From the NCBI GenBank assembly GCA_035690425.1, contig DASSKO010000004.1:1-40984 (forward strand): a stretch of DNA of 40,984 nt, written 5' to 3'. The notes beneath the pieces were generated by a model that did no database searches, was not told where the DNA came from, and saw only the letters and a list, made by a program, of their open reading frames with translations. How positions within the stretch are numbered: the stretch's first letter is position 1; every line of letters begins with the position of its first letter. Positions 17,198 through 24,253 of the stretch are shown in pieces. Both the position numbers and the translations under genes were made by a program. This DNA comes from DASSKO01 sp035690425. Lineage in GTDB: Bacteria > Actinomycetota > Actinomycetes > Propionibacteriales > Nocardioidaceae.

Positions 17198-18739
17198 TCA
17201 GTGCCCTGCGAAGACGGTGCGGTGCCACTCCTTGCGCGCAGAGCCCGTGCCGTCGTACATCACATGCTTGACGACGGTGTACTCCTCGAGCGCATAAGTC
17301 GACATGTCTTTGCCGAATCCCGATGCCTTGAGTCCCCCGTGCGGCATCTCGCTGATGATCGGGATGTGGTCGTTGACCCACACCGTTCCGGCGCGGATCT
17401 GCCGGGTTGCCTGCAGGCAGCGGAAGACGTCGCGGCTCCACACCGATGCCGCCAACCCGTAGGGCGTGTCGTTGGCGAACGCGATCCCGTCGTCGTCGGA
17501 GTCGAACGGCAGCACCACGAGCACCGGGCCGAAGACCTCCTCCCGGACGATCTCGGCGTCCTGACCGACGCCGGTGACGAGGGTCGGGGCGTAGTAGGCG
17601 CCGGCCGCGAGGTCACCGCCCGGCGCCTCCCCGCCGACGACGATCTTCGCGCCGGCGTCGCGAGCCCGCTCGACGTAGCCCGCGACCCGGCCCTGGTGGT
17701 CCCGCGAGATCAGGCTGCCGAGGTCGGTGTCGGAGTCACGGGGGTCGCCCAGCCGGACCCTCGACATCAGGTCGGCGACGCCGTCCACGAACGCGTCATA
17801 GAGGGGGCGTTGCACGTAGGCGCGCGTCGCAGCGGTGCAGTCCTGACCGGAGTTGATGAGGGCGCCGGCGACCGCGCCGTGGACGGTCGCGTCGAGGTCG
17901 GCGTCGTCGAAGACCACGAACGGCGCCTTGCCACCGAGCTCGAGGTGCACACGCTTGGGGGTCTGGGCGGCCAGCGTCATCACCCGCCGGCCGACTCGGC
18001 TCGACCCGGTGAAGGAGACCATGTCCACGTCGGGATGCGCGACCAGGTGCTCTCCGACCTGTGGCCCGACGCCGGTCACGACGTTGAAGACTCCGTCCGG
18101 CAGGCCGGCCTCGCTGGCGGCCTCGGCGAACAACAGGGCCGTCAGCGGGGTGAGCTCACTCGGCTTCAGTACGGCGGTGTTGCCTGCGGCTACCGCGGGG
18201 AGGACCTTCCACGCCGCCATCTGCAGCGGATAGTTCCACGGTGCGATCGAGCCGACGACCCCGATCGGCTCCCGCCGGACCATCGAGGTGTGGTCCGGCG
18301 AGTACTCGCCGGCCGCCTTGCCCTCGAGCGCACGGGCGGCCCCACCGAAGAAGGCGACGTTGTCGATGCTGCCGGGGACGTCGAACTCCTTGGACAGCCG
18401 GATCGGCTTGCCGCACTGCCGCGTCTCGGCCAGCGCGAGGTCGTCGGCGCGGTCGGTCAGGACGCGAGCCCACGCGGCGAGCACCTCGGCCCGCTCCACC
18501 GGTGCCGCCCTCGCCCACTCCGGAAACGCGTGCTGAGCGGCGGCGACGGCCTGGTCGACGTCCGCGGCCGTGGCCAGCCGCATCGTGCCCAGCGCCTCGC
18601 CGGTCGCCGGGTCGGACAGGGTCTGCTGCTCCCCGCCTCCGCGGACCCGCCGCCCGTCGACGTAGAGGTAGGCGCCGGTTTCGTCGACACCGGGGACCGC
18701 CGCCGGGACTGCCGCACCGGACGCGCTGGGATCGCGCAT
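17198..18739 (-). CDS. Aldehyde dehydrogenase, likely 4-aminobutyraldehyde type (first copy)
   Basis: NAD(P)-dependent aldehyde dehydrogenase, 513 residues. Catalytic Cys301 is in GQDCTAATR and the general base Glu267 in HLELGGKAP; cofactor-site motifs APWNYPLQMA and LKPSELTPLTA, plus SFTGSSRVGRRV, are intact, and the end has SEMPHGGLKASGFGKDMS. The close match to gamma-aminobutyraldehyde/betaine aldehyde dehydrogenases and the pot and oxidase neighbours suggest it oxidises the aminoaldehyde made from putrescine. Start ATG 18739 was chosen for AGGAG 6 bases upstream; the open frame extends 21 codons further without a better signal. A 10-base inverted repeat lies in its upstream region. Confidence 0.9.
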   Translation of the reverse strand: MRDPSASGAAVPAAVPGVDETGAYLYVDGRRVRGGGEQQTLSDPATGEALGTMRLATAADVDQAVAAAQHAFPEWARAAPVERAEVLAAWARVLTDRADDLALAETRQCGKPIRLSKEFDVPGSIDNVAFFGGAARALEGKAAGEYSPDHTSMVRREPIGVVGSIAPWNYPLQMAAWKVLPAVAAGNTAVLKPSELTPLTALLFAEAASEAGLPDGVFNVVTGVGPQVGEHLVAHPDVDMVSFTGSSRVGRRVMTLAAQTPKRVHLELGGKAPFVVFDDADLDATVHGAVAGALINSGQDCTAATRAYVQRPLYDAFVDGVADLMSRVRLGDPRDSDTDLGSLISRDHQGRVAGYVERARDAGAKIVVGGEAPGGDLAAGAYYAPTLVTGVGQDAEIVREEVFGPVLVVLPFDSDDDGIAFANDTPYGLAASVWSRDVFRCLQATRQIRAGTVWVNDHIPIISEMPHGGLKASGFGKDMSTYALEEYTVVKHVMYDGTGSARKEWHRTVFAGH

Positions 18740-18811
18740 GCGGGCTCCTCTCCGTGACTCGCCGGGGTCGACTCGACTCGCGATTTTGGCAGGTTGTGAC
18801 ATGTATTACAA

Positions 18812-18851
18812 GCGATTTCGTGGACATCGTGCGCCATCGCGACGAAATCGC
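18812..18851. promoter_or_regulatory. Inverted repeat upstream of the aldehyde dehydrogenase-pot genes, candidate operator
   Basis: Perfect 10-base arms GCGATTTCGT (18812-18821) and ACGAAATCGC (18842-18851) with a 20-base spacer, inside the 153-base gap between the amidohydrolase stop and the aldehyde dehydrogenase start. The neighbouring ACATGTATTACA segment is AT-rich for this genome. It could be a repressor site for an internal promoter of the pot genes. No regulator is identified for it. Confidence 0.45.
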
Positions 18852-18892
18852 AACTATCCGTCGATCTGTGTCACGCCACGCGCATGTGGCGG

Positions 18893-20569
18893 TCACCCAC
18901 TGGTGCGTTCGTAGGCCACGCGCCCGTCCACGACCGTGAGGTCGACGCGGGCATCGGCGACCTCACCGACCGGCGCGTCGAACACGTCGCGGTCGACCAC
19001 CACCAGGTCCGCGGCCTTGCCCACCTCGAGGGTGCCGGTGTCGCCCTCGGCGTGGTTGACGTAGGCGCTTCCGTGCGTGTAGGCGGCGATGGCCTCGGCC
19101 AGCGGGATCCGCTGCTCGGGCAGGAACGGCTGTCCGGCATGGTCGTAGCTCGCCGATGCCGCGTCCGCCGGCAGCGTCCTGTTCGCCGCCACGTGTGCAC
19201 CCCACAGCGGGTCTGGGCTGCTCACCGGCCAGTCACTGCCCCCGGCCAGGCAGGCCCCCTGCCGGCGCAGCGCGGCGAACGGGTACTGCCAGCCGGCCCG
19301 CTCGGGTCCGAGGTGGGGCAGGCACAGCTCGTCCATCTGCCGGTCGTGCACCGCCCACAGCGGCTGGCAGTTGGCCACCACGCCGAGCTCTGCGAACCGG
19401 GGGACGTCTCGCGGGTGCACCACCTGGACGTGGGCGATGTGGTGCCGCCGGTCCGATCCACCGCCGGCCTCGCGGGCCGCCTGGAACGCGTCCAGACTCT
19501 CCCGCACCGCCCGGTCACCGATCGCGTGCACGTGCACCTGGAACCCCTCCCCGTCCAGCCGGGTGACATAGCGGGCAAGGTCGGTCGGGTCGACGTAGCT
19601 CAGCCCGCGCCCGTGGTCGGCGTGGCCGCAGGGGTCGAGGTAGGGGTCGAGCATGGCGGCGGTGAAGTTCTCCGGCACGCCGTCCTGCATGATCTTCACC
19701 GAGGTCGCGCGAAAGCCCGCCCGCAGTGCCCGAGTGCGGCGGTCGACGAGCTCCTCGACCTGCTCCTCGCCCCGGTCCCTGCGCCACCACAGCGCACCGA
19801 CCACCTTGGCCTGCAGCCGGCCGGACTCCGCTGCGGCGCAGTAGGTGCCGAGCGAGTCGGTGAGCCCGGCGTACTCGCCCACGATCGCGTCCTGCCAGCC
19901 CACGATGCCCAGTGAGAACAGATAGCGCTGCGCCTCGACCAGCGCGTCATCGAGGTCGGCACCCGTGGCCGGCGGGAGCAGTCGCGCCACCAGGTCCATC
20001 GCCCCCTCGTGCAGGGTCCCCGCCGGCCGGCCGGCCGGATCCCGCTCGATGCGGCCGTCGGCGGGGTCGGCACTGGACGCGTCGACGCCCGCCCGCCGCA
20101 GAGCGGCGCTGTTCACCCAGGCCGAGTGGTGGTCGCGGTTGGGCAGGAAGACCGGCCGGTCGGGCACCACGTCGTCGAGGAGGTCCCGGCTCGGGGCACC
20201 GCCCGGGAAGAACTCCATCGACCAGCCACCGCCGGTGATCCACTCCCGGTCCGGGTGGGCGTCTGCGTAGCGCCGTACCGCCTCGACGTATGCCTGGGCG
20301 CCGGCAAGCTCGCTGAGGTCGCACCGCATCCGCTCCAGCGCTCCCTGCACCGGGTGGATGTGGGCATCGTGGAACGCCGGCAGCACCAGCCGTCCGCGCA
20401 GGTCGACCATCTCGGCACGCCCGCCGGCCTCGGCGCGTACAGCGTCCTCGCTGCCCACCATGGCGATCCGGCCGCCGCGCAGGGCGATCGCATCCGCCCA
20501 CGGCGCGTCGGGCGCTCCGGTCCAGACCCGGCCGCCTCGCAGCACCAGGTCGGCGGCGCCGTTGCTCAT
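18893..20569 (-). CDS. YtcJ-like amidohydrolase (Amidohydro_3)
   Basis: A 558-residue metal-dependent amidohydrolase of the YtcJ group. Features in order: LVLRGGRVWTG opening strand, PAFHDAHIHPVQGALE with the HxH metal pair near residue 67, VKIMQDGVPENFTAAML with the candidate carboxylated Lys, VHVHAIGDRAVRE and HHIAHVQVVHP with the later His ligands, GGSDWPVSSPDPLWG with the catalytic Asp, and GKAADLVVVDRDVFDAP closing the beta-sandwich. Substrates in this family are mostly unknown. Sitting between two aldehyde dehydrogenases in a polyamine locus suggests an N-acylated or formamide-like amine, but that is inference. ATG 20569 is taken as start; the frame extends further up only inside the next gene. 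Confidence 0.87.
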   Translation of the reverse strand: MSNGAADLVLRGGRVWTGAPDAPWADAIALRGGRIAMVGSEDAVRAEAGGRAEMVDLRGRLVLPAFHDAHIHPVQGALERMRCDLSELAGAQAYVEAVRRYADAHPDREWITGGGWSMEFFPGGAPSRDLLDDVVPDRPVFLPNRDHHSAWVNSAALRRAGVDASSADPADGRIERDPAGRPAGTLHEGAMDLVARLLPPATGADLDDALVEAQRYLFSLGIVGWQDAIVGEYAGLTDSLGTYCAAAESGRLQAKVVGALWWRRDRGEEQVEELVDRRTRALRAGFRATSVKIMQDGVPENFTAAMLDPYLDPCGHADHGRGLSYVDPTDLARYVTRLDGEGFQVHVHAIGDRAVRESLDAFQAAREAGGGSDRRHHIAHVQVVHPRDVPRFAELGVVANCQPLWAVHDRQMDELCLPHLGPERAGWQYPFAALRRQGACLAGGSDWPVSSPDPLWGAHVAANRTLPADAASASYDHAGQPFLPEQRIPLAEAIAAYTHGSAYVNHAEGDTGTLEVGKAADLVVVDRDVFDAPVGEVADARVDLTVVDGRVAYERTSG

Positions 20570-20598
20570 CCGACGATCACCGGTTCGGGCACCTGCAC

Positions 20599-22035
20599 TC
20601 AAGCCTCGATGTTGGACATCACGTGCTTGACCCGGGTGTAGTCCTCCAGCCCGTACATCGACAGGTCCTTGCCATGTCCGGAGCGCTTGTATCCGCCGTG
20701 CGGCATCTCGGCGACGAGCGGGATGTGGCAGTTGATCCACACACACCCGAAGTCGAGCCGCCGCGCCATCCGCATCGCGCGGGCGTGGTCCCTGGTCCAT
20801 ACGCTGGACGCCAGGCCGTACTCCACGCCGTTGGCCCACTCCACCGCACGGTCCTCGTCGGAGAAGCGCTGCACGGTGATGACCGGCCCGAAGACCTCGT
20901 TCTGGATCACCTCGTCGTCCTGCCGCAGGCCCGAGATCACCGTCGGCTCGTAGAAGAAGCCGCGGTCGCCGGTCCGGTGACCGCCGGCGTCGAGCCGGGC
21001 GTGGTCGGGGAGCCGGTCGACGAAGCCGGAGACCTTGTCCAGCTGGGCTGCGTTGTTCAGCGGGCCGTAGAGCACGTCCTCGTCGTCGGGGAGGCCCGTC
21101 CGCGTCGCCTTGGCCTGCTCGGTGAGCGCGGCGACGAAGTCGTCGTGCATCCTCGGTCCGGCGAGCACCCGGGTCGCCGCCGTGCAGTCCTGTCCGGCGT
21201 TGAAGTAGCCGGCCTCGGCGATCGCTTCCGCCGCCGCAGCCGGGTCGGCGTCGTCGAAGACCAGCACCGGCGCCTTGCCGCCCAGCTCCAGGTGCGTCCG
21301 CTTGAGGTGCTTCGCCGCGGCGCCGGCGACCTCCATGCCGGCGCGCACCGATCCGGTGATGGACACCATCTGCGGGACCGGGTGCTCGACCAGCGCGCGT
21401 CCGGTGTCACGGTCGCCGCAGACGACGTTGAACACCCCGGGCGGCAGGAACTCCGCGGCGACCTGCGCCATCCACACCGTCGAGACCGGGGTGGTGTCGC
21501 TGGGCTTGAGCACCACGGTGTTGCCCGCGGCCAGCGCCGGCGCGAACTTCCACAGCGCCATCAGCATCGGGTAGTTCCACGGCGTCACCTGGGCGCAGAC
21601 TCCGACGGGTTCCCGCCGCACCCACGACGTGTGCCCGGCCATGTACTCCGCACTGGCCCGGCCCTCCAGGCAGCGAGCCGCGCCGGCGAAGAAGCGGAGC
21701 TGGTCGAGGAGCATCGGGATCTCCTCGCTGTGCGTGAGCGCCACCGGCTTGCCGGTGTTCTCGCTCTCCAGCGCGACCAGCTCGTCGACCCGCTCCTCGA
21801 ACGCGTCGGCCATCTTCAGCAGCGCTCGCTGCCGCCCGCCCGGCGTGGTGTCACGCCAGCCGTCGAACGCCCGCTCGGCCGCCGTCATCGCGCGGTCCAC
21901 GTCGGCGGCGCCGGAGACCGGGGACTGACCGAAAACCTCTCCGGTCACCGGGGAGGTCAGGTCGGCGTAGCGACCGTCGACCGGGTCGACGAGCTCCCCG
22001 CCCACCAGGTTCTGCACTCGTCGTTTGTCGGCCAC
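20599..22035 (-). CDS. Aldehyde dehydrogenase, likely 4-aminobutyraldehyde type (second copy)
   Basis: A 478-residue aldehyde dehydrogenase, paralogous to the one at 17198. Catalytic Cys284 is in GQDCTAATR and Glu250 in HLELGGKAP; TPWNYPMLMALW, LKPSDTTPVST and SITGSVRAGMEV form the cofactor site; the end has AEMPHGGYKRSGHGKDLSMYGLEDY, strongly like gamma-aminobutyraldehyde dehydrogenases. The GTG start at 22035 has GGGAGGAACTG directly before it, an excellent ribosome binding site. First gene of the leftward run, 29 bases before the amidohydrolase, and divergent from the Lrp-type regulator, which probably controls it. Confidence 0.9.
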   Translation of the reverse strand: MADKRRVQNLVGGELVDPVDGRYADLTSPVTGEVFGQSPVSGAADVDRAMTAAERAFDGWRDTTPGGRQRALLKMADAFEERVDELVALESENTGKPVALTHSEEIPMLLDQLRFFAGAARCLEGRASAEYMAGHTSWVRREPVGVCAQVTPWNYPMLMALWKFAPALAAGNTVVLKPSDTTPVSTVWMAQVAAEFLPPGVFNVVCGDRDTGRALVEHPVPQMVSITGSVRAGMEVAGAAAKHLKRTHLELGGKAPVLVFDDADPAAAAEAIAEAGYFNAGQDCTAATRVLAGPRMHDDFVAALTEQAKATRTGLPDDEDVLYGPLNNAAQLDKVSGFVDRLPDHARLDAGGHRTGDRGFFYEPTVISGLRQDDEVIQNEVFGPVITVQRFSDEDRAVEWANGVEYGLASSVWTRDHARAMRMARRLDFGCVWINCHIPLVAEMPHGGYKRSGHGKDLSMYGLEDYTRVKHVMSNIEA

Positions 22036-22080
22036 CAGTTCCTCCCAGATCTCACGGTCGTCACCGCTCGGCGCACGGCA

Positions 22081-22134
22081 GGCGTGCCGGATTCAGTTGT
22101 ACGGCGCCGCGCCGCACGACGGATTCGGCACGCC
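22081..22134. promoter_or_regulatory. Inverted repeat in the lrp-aldehyde dehydrogenase divergent region, candidate Lrp site
   Basis: Perfect 9-base arms GGCGTGCCG (22081-22089) and CGGCACGCC (22126-22134) flank 36 bases; both arms abut a GGATTC segment. It lies in the 181-base region between the divergent aldehyde dehydrogenase (start 22035) and Lrp-type regulator (start 22217), where an Lrp/AsnC protein usually binds. The spacing is compatible with binding by an oligomer. Confidence 0.45.
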
Positions 22135-22216
22135 TCACCTTCATGGGCAACGGAATATGCTGTCAAGACCCGCCCCCGGGTTTGCCAGCAGGCCGCGGAC
22201 CGGCGACGATGGGCCG

Positions 22217-22711
22217 GTGACCACAAGCGACCATCCGAGTACGCCGCGGGGCCGCGGCAACCGCAACCTGCTCGACGACGTCTCCAAGGGCATCATCGAG
22301 CAGCTGCAGCAGGACGGCCGAAGGCCCTACGCCGCGATCGGCAAGAGCGTCGGCCTCTCCGAGGCCGCCGTGCGCCAGCGCGTACAGCGGTTGATCGAGG
22401 GCGGCGTCATGCAGGTCGTCGCGGTCACCGACCCGATGCAGGTGGGTCTGTTCCGCCAGGCGATGATCGGCATCCGAGTCGAGGGCGACCTCGAACCGGT
22501 TGCCGACCAGATCGCCGAGATGCGCGAGGCCGACTACGTCGTGATCACCGCCGGATCGTTCGACCTGCTCGTCGAGGTCTACGTGGAGGACGACGACCAC
22601 CTGCTGGAGCTGATCAGCAAGCGCATCCGGGCGATCCCGCAGGTGCGCAGCACCGAGTCGTTCGTCTACCTCAAGCTGCGCAAACAGACCTACCAGTGGG
22701 GCACTCGCTGA
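22217..22711 (+). CDS. Lrp/AsnC-family transcriptional regulator
   Basis: A 164-residue regulator. Residues about 20-70 form the AsnC-type winged helix-turn-helix (LDDVSKGIIEQLQQDGRRPYAAIGKSVGLSEAAVRQRVQRL), and about 85-160 the RAM ligand-binding domain (MIGIRVEGDLEPVADQIAEM, DYVVITAGSFDLLVEVYVED, TESFVYLKLRKQTYQWG). The GTG at 22217 gives a normal length with a short basic lead-in; upstream in-frame codons look non-coding. It lies between the leftward catabolic genes and the rightward aminotransferase-oxidase pair, so it is the likely local regulator, sensing an amine or amino acid product. Confidence 0.92.
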   Translation: MTTSDHPSTPRGRGNRNLLDDVSKGIIEQLQQDGRRPYAAIGKSVGLSEAAVRQRVQRLIEGGVMQVVAVTDPMQVGLFRQAMIGIRVEGDLEPVADQIAEMREADYVVITAGSFDLLVEVYVEDDDHLLELISKRIRAIPQVRSTESFVYLKLRKQTYQWGTR

Positions 22712-22760
22712 CATACACGCCGGATTGCGTTGCCTGATGGCTCGCTAACTGCGGATACAC

Positions 22761-22790
22761 TTGCCAACGAGCCCCTATATGTGCGATAAC
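22761..22790 (+). promoter_or_regulatory. Candidate promoter of the aminotransferase gene
   Basis: TTGCCA (22761-22766) and GATAAC (22785-22790) separated by 18 bases resemble -35 and -10 boxes and lie 49 bases before the aminotransferase ATG. The surrounding sequence is notably AT-richer than the coding DNA. Confidence 0.4.
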
Positions 22791-22803
22791 CGTTGCTCAA
22801 CGT

Positions 22804-22819
22804 GTAGACGTCCGTCTAC
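22804..22819. promoter_or_regulatory. Palindrome, candidate repressor operator
   Basis: GTAGAC-GTCC-GTCTAC is a perfect 6+4+6 palindrome between the putative promoter and the aminotransferase start at 22839, just after the expected transcription start. TetR- or GntR-type repressors often use such sites; no such regulator is in the window. Confidence 0.5.
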
Positions 22820-22838
22820 CACCGCTCTGGGGTGACTC

Positions 22839-24197
22839 ATGACCGACCACGGCACCGCCGCCTACGACCACCTGTGGATGCACTTCACCCGAATGTCGTC
22901 GTACGCCGACCATCAGCCGGCCACCCTGGTGCGCGGCGAGGGCCCCTATATCTGGGACGCCGACGGCAAGCGCTACCTCGACGGGCTCTCCGGGCTGTTC
23001 GTCGTGCAGGCCGGTCACGGTCGGACCGAGCTCGCGGAAGCGGCGTACAAGCAGGGTCAGGACCTGGCGTTCTTCCCACTGTGGTCCTACGCCCACCCCA
23101 AGGCTGTCGAGCTCGCCGAGCGGCTAGCCGGCCTCACGCCCGGCGACCTCAACCGGATCTTCTTCACCACCGGCGGCGGAGAGGCGGTGGAGAGCGCCTG
23201 GAAGCTGGCCAAGCAGTACTTCAAGCTGCAGGGCAAGCCGCTCAAGCACAAGGTGGTGAGCAGGGCCGTCGCCTACCACGGCACGCCGCAGGGCGCGCTG
23301 TCGATCACCGGGATCCCCGAGCTCAAGCAGGACTTCGAGCCGCTCGTGCCAGGTGGCCACAAGGTGCCGAACACGAACTTCTACCGTGCGTCCGAGCACG
23401 GCGACGACCTCGAGGCGTTCGGCCGCTGGGCCGCGAACCGGATCGCCGAGGCGATCGAGCTCGAGGGCCCGGAGACGGTGGCGGCGGTCTTCCTCGAGCC
23501 GGTGCAGAACAGCGGTGGCTGCTTCCCGCCGCCCCCGGGCTACTTCGAGCGGGTGCGCGAGATCTGCGACGAGTACGACGTGCTGCTGGTGTCGGACGAG
23601 GTGATCTGCGCCTTCGGCCGACTCGGGCACATGTTCGGTGCGCAGCGCTACGGCTATCAGCCCGACATCATCACCTGCGCCAAGGGGCTGACCTCCGGCT
23701 ACTCGCCGCTGGGCGCCATGATCGTCTCCGACCGGGTCGCCGAGCCGTTCTGGCGGGGCGAGAACATGTTCGCGCACGGCTACACGTTCGCGGGCCACCC
23801 GGTCTCGTGTGCGGTTGCACTGGCCAACCTCGACCTGTTCGAGCGGGAGGACCTGCTCGGCCACGTCCAGCGCACCGAGGACCGGTTCCGCACCACGCTG
23901 GAGAAGCTGCACGACCTGCCGATCGTGGGCGACGTGCGCGGTGACGGCTTCTTCTACGGCATCGAGCTGGTGAAGGACAAGGCGACCAAGCTGACCTTCG
24001 ACGACGAGGAGTGCGAGCGGCTGCTGCGCGGCTTCCTGTCCACGGCACTGTTCGACGCGGGGCTGTACTGCCGGGCCGACGACCGTGGCGACCCAGTCGT
24101 GCAGCTGGCGCCGCCACTGGTGTGCGACGGCGAGCACTTCGACGAGATGGAGCAGATCCTGCGCGATGTGCTGACCGAGGCCTGGCGGCGGATCTGA
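22839..24197 (+). CDS. Class III aminotransferase, putrescine/omega-amino acid:pyruvate type
   Basis: PLP-dependent aminotransferase of 452 residues. The PLP Lys is Lys282 in ITCAKGLTSGYSPLGAM; other motifs are FFTTGGGEAVESAWKLAKQY, the His-containing AYHGTPQGALSITG, FLEPVQNSGGCFPPPPGYF, and LLVSDEVICAFGRLGHMFG with the PLP-ring Asp. The pattern resembles putrescine, beta-alanine and other omega-amine:pyruvate transaminases (SpuC-like). In this locus it likely deaminates putrescine or GABA. ATG 22839 follows GGGGTGA. The stop is 23 bases before the GTG of the FAD oxidase, so the two are probably one transcript. Confidence 0.9.
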   Translation: MTDHGTAAYDHLWMHFTRMSSYADHQPATLVRGEGPYIWDADGKRYLDGLSGLFVVQAGHGRTELAEAAYKQGQDLAFFPLWSYAHPKAVELAERLAGLTPGDLNRIFFTTGGGEAVESAWKLAKQYFKLQGKPLKHKVVSRAVAYHGTPQGALSITGIPELKQDFEPLVPGGHKVPNTNFYRASEHGDDLEAFGRWAANRIAEAIELEGPETVAAVFLEPVQNSGGCFPPPPGYFERVREICDEYDVLLVSDEVICAFGRLGHMFGAQRYGYQPDIITCAKGLTSGYSPLGAMIVSDRVAEPFWRGENMFAHGYTFAGHPVSCAVALANLDLFEREDLLGHVQRTEDRFRTTLEKLHDLPIVGDVRGDGFFYGIELVKDKATKLTFDDEECERLLRGFLSTALFDAGLYCRADDRGDPVVQLAPPLVCDGEHFDEMEQILRDVLTEAWRRI

Positions 24198-24208
24198 GCG
24201 GGGGCGGG

Positions 24209-24253
24209 CAGCCTCAGGACGTGCAGCCGCAGGACGTGCAGCCGCAGGACGGC
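24209..24253 (+). repeat. 15-base tandem repeat at the start of the FAD oxidase gene
   Basis: Three copies of CAGCCGCAGGACGTG (first with T for G at the sixth base, last ending GGC). Each of the first two copies ends in a GTG in frame with the oxidase and carries AGGA just before it, so the repeat multiplies potential start sites. In protein it reads QPQDV. Confidence 0.9.

Noticed and set aside
20623..22737. 704-codon plus-strand frame opposite the second aldehyde dehydrogenase
   Set aside because: Runs through the divergent promoter and the Lrp gene in the wrong frame; no domain.
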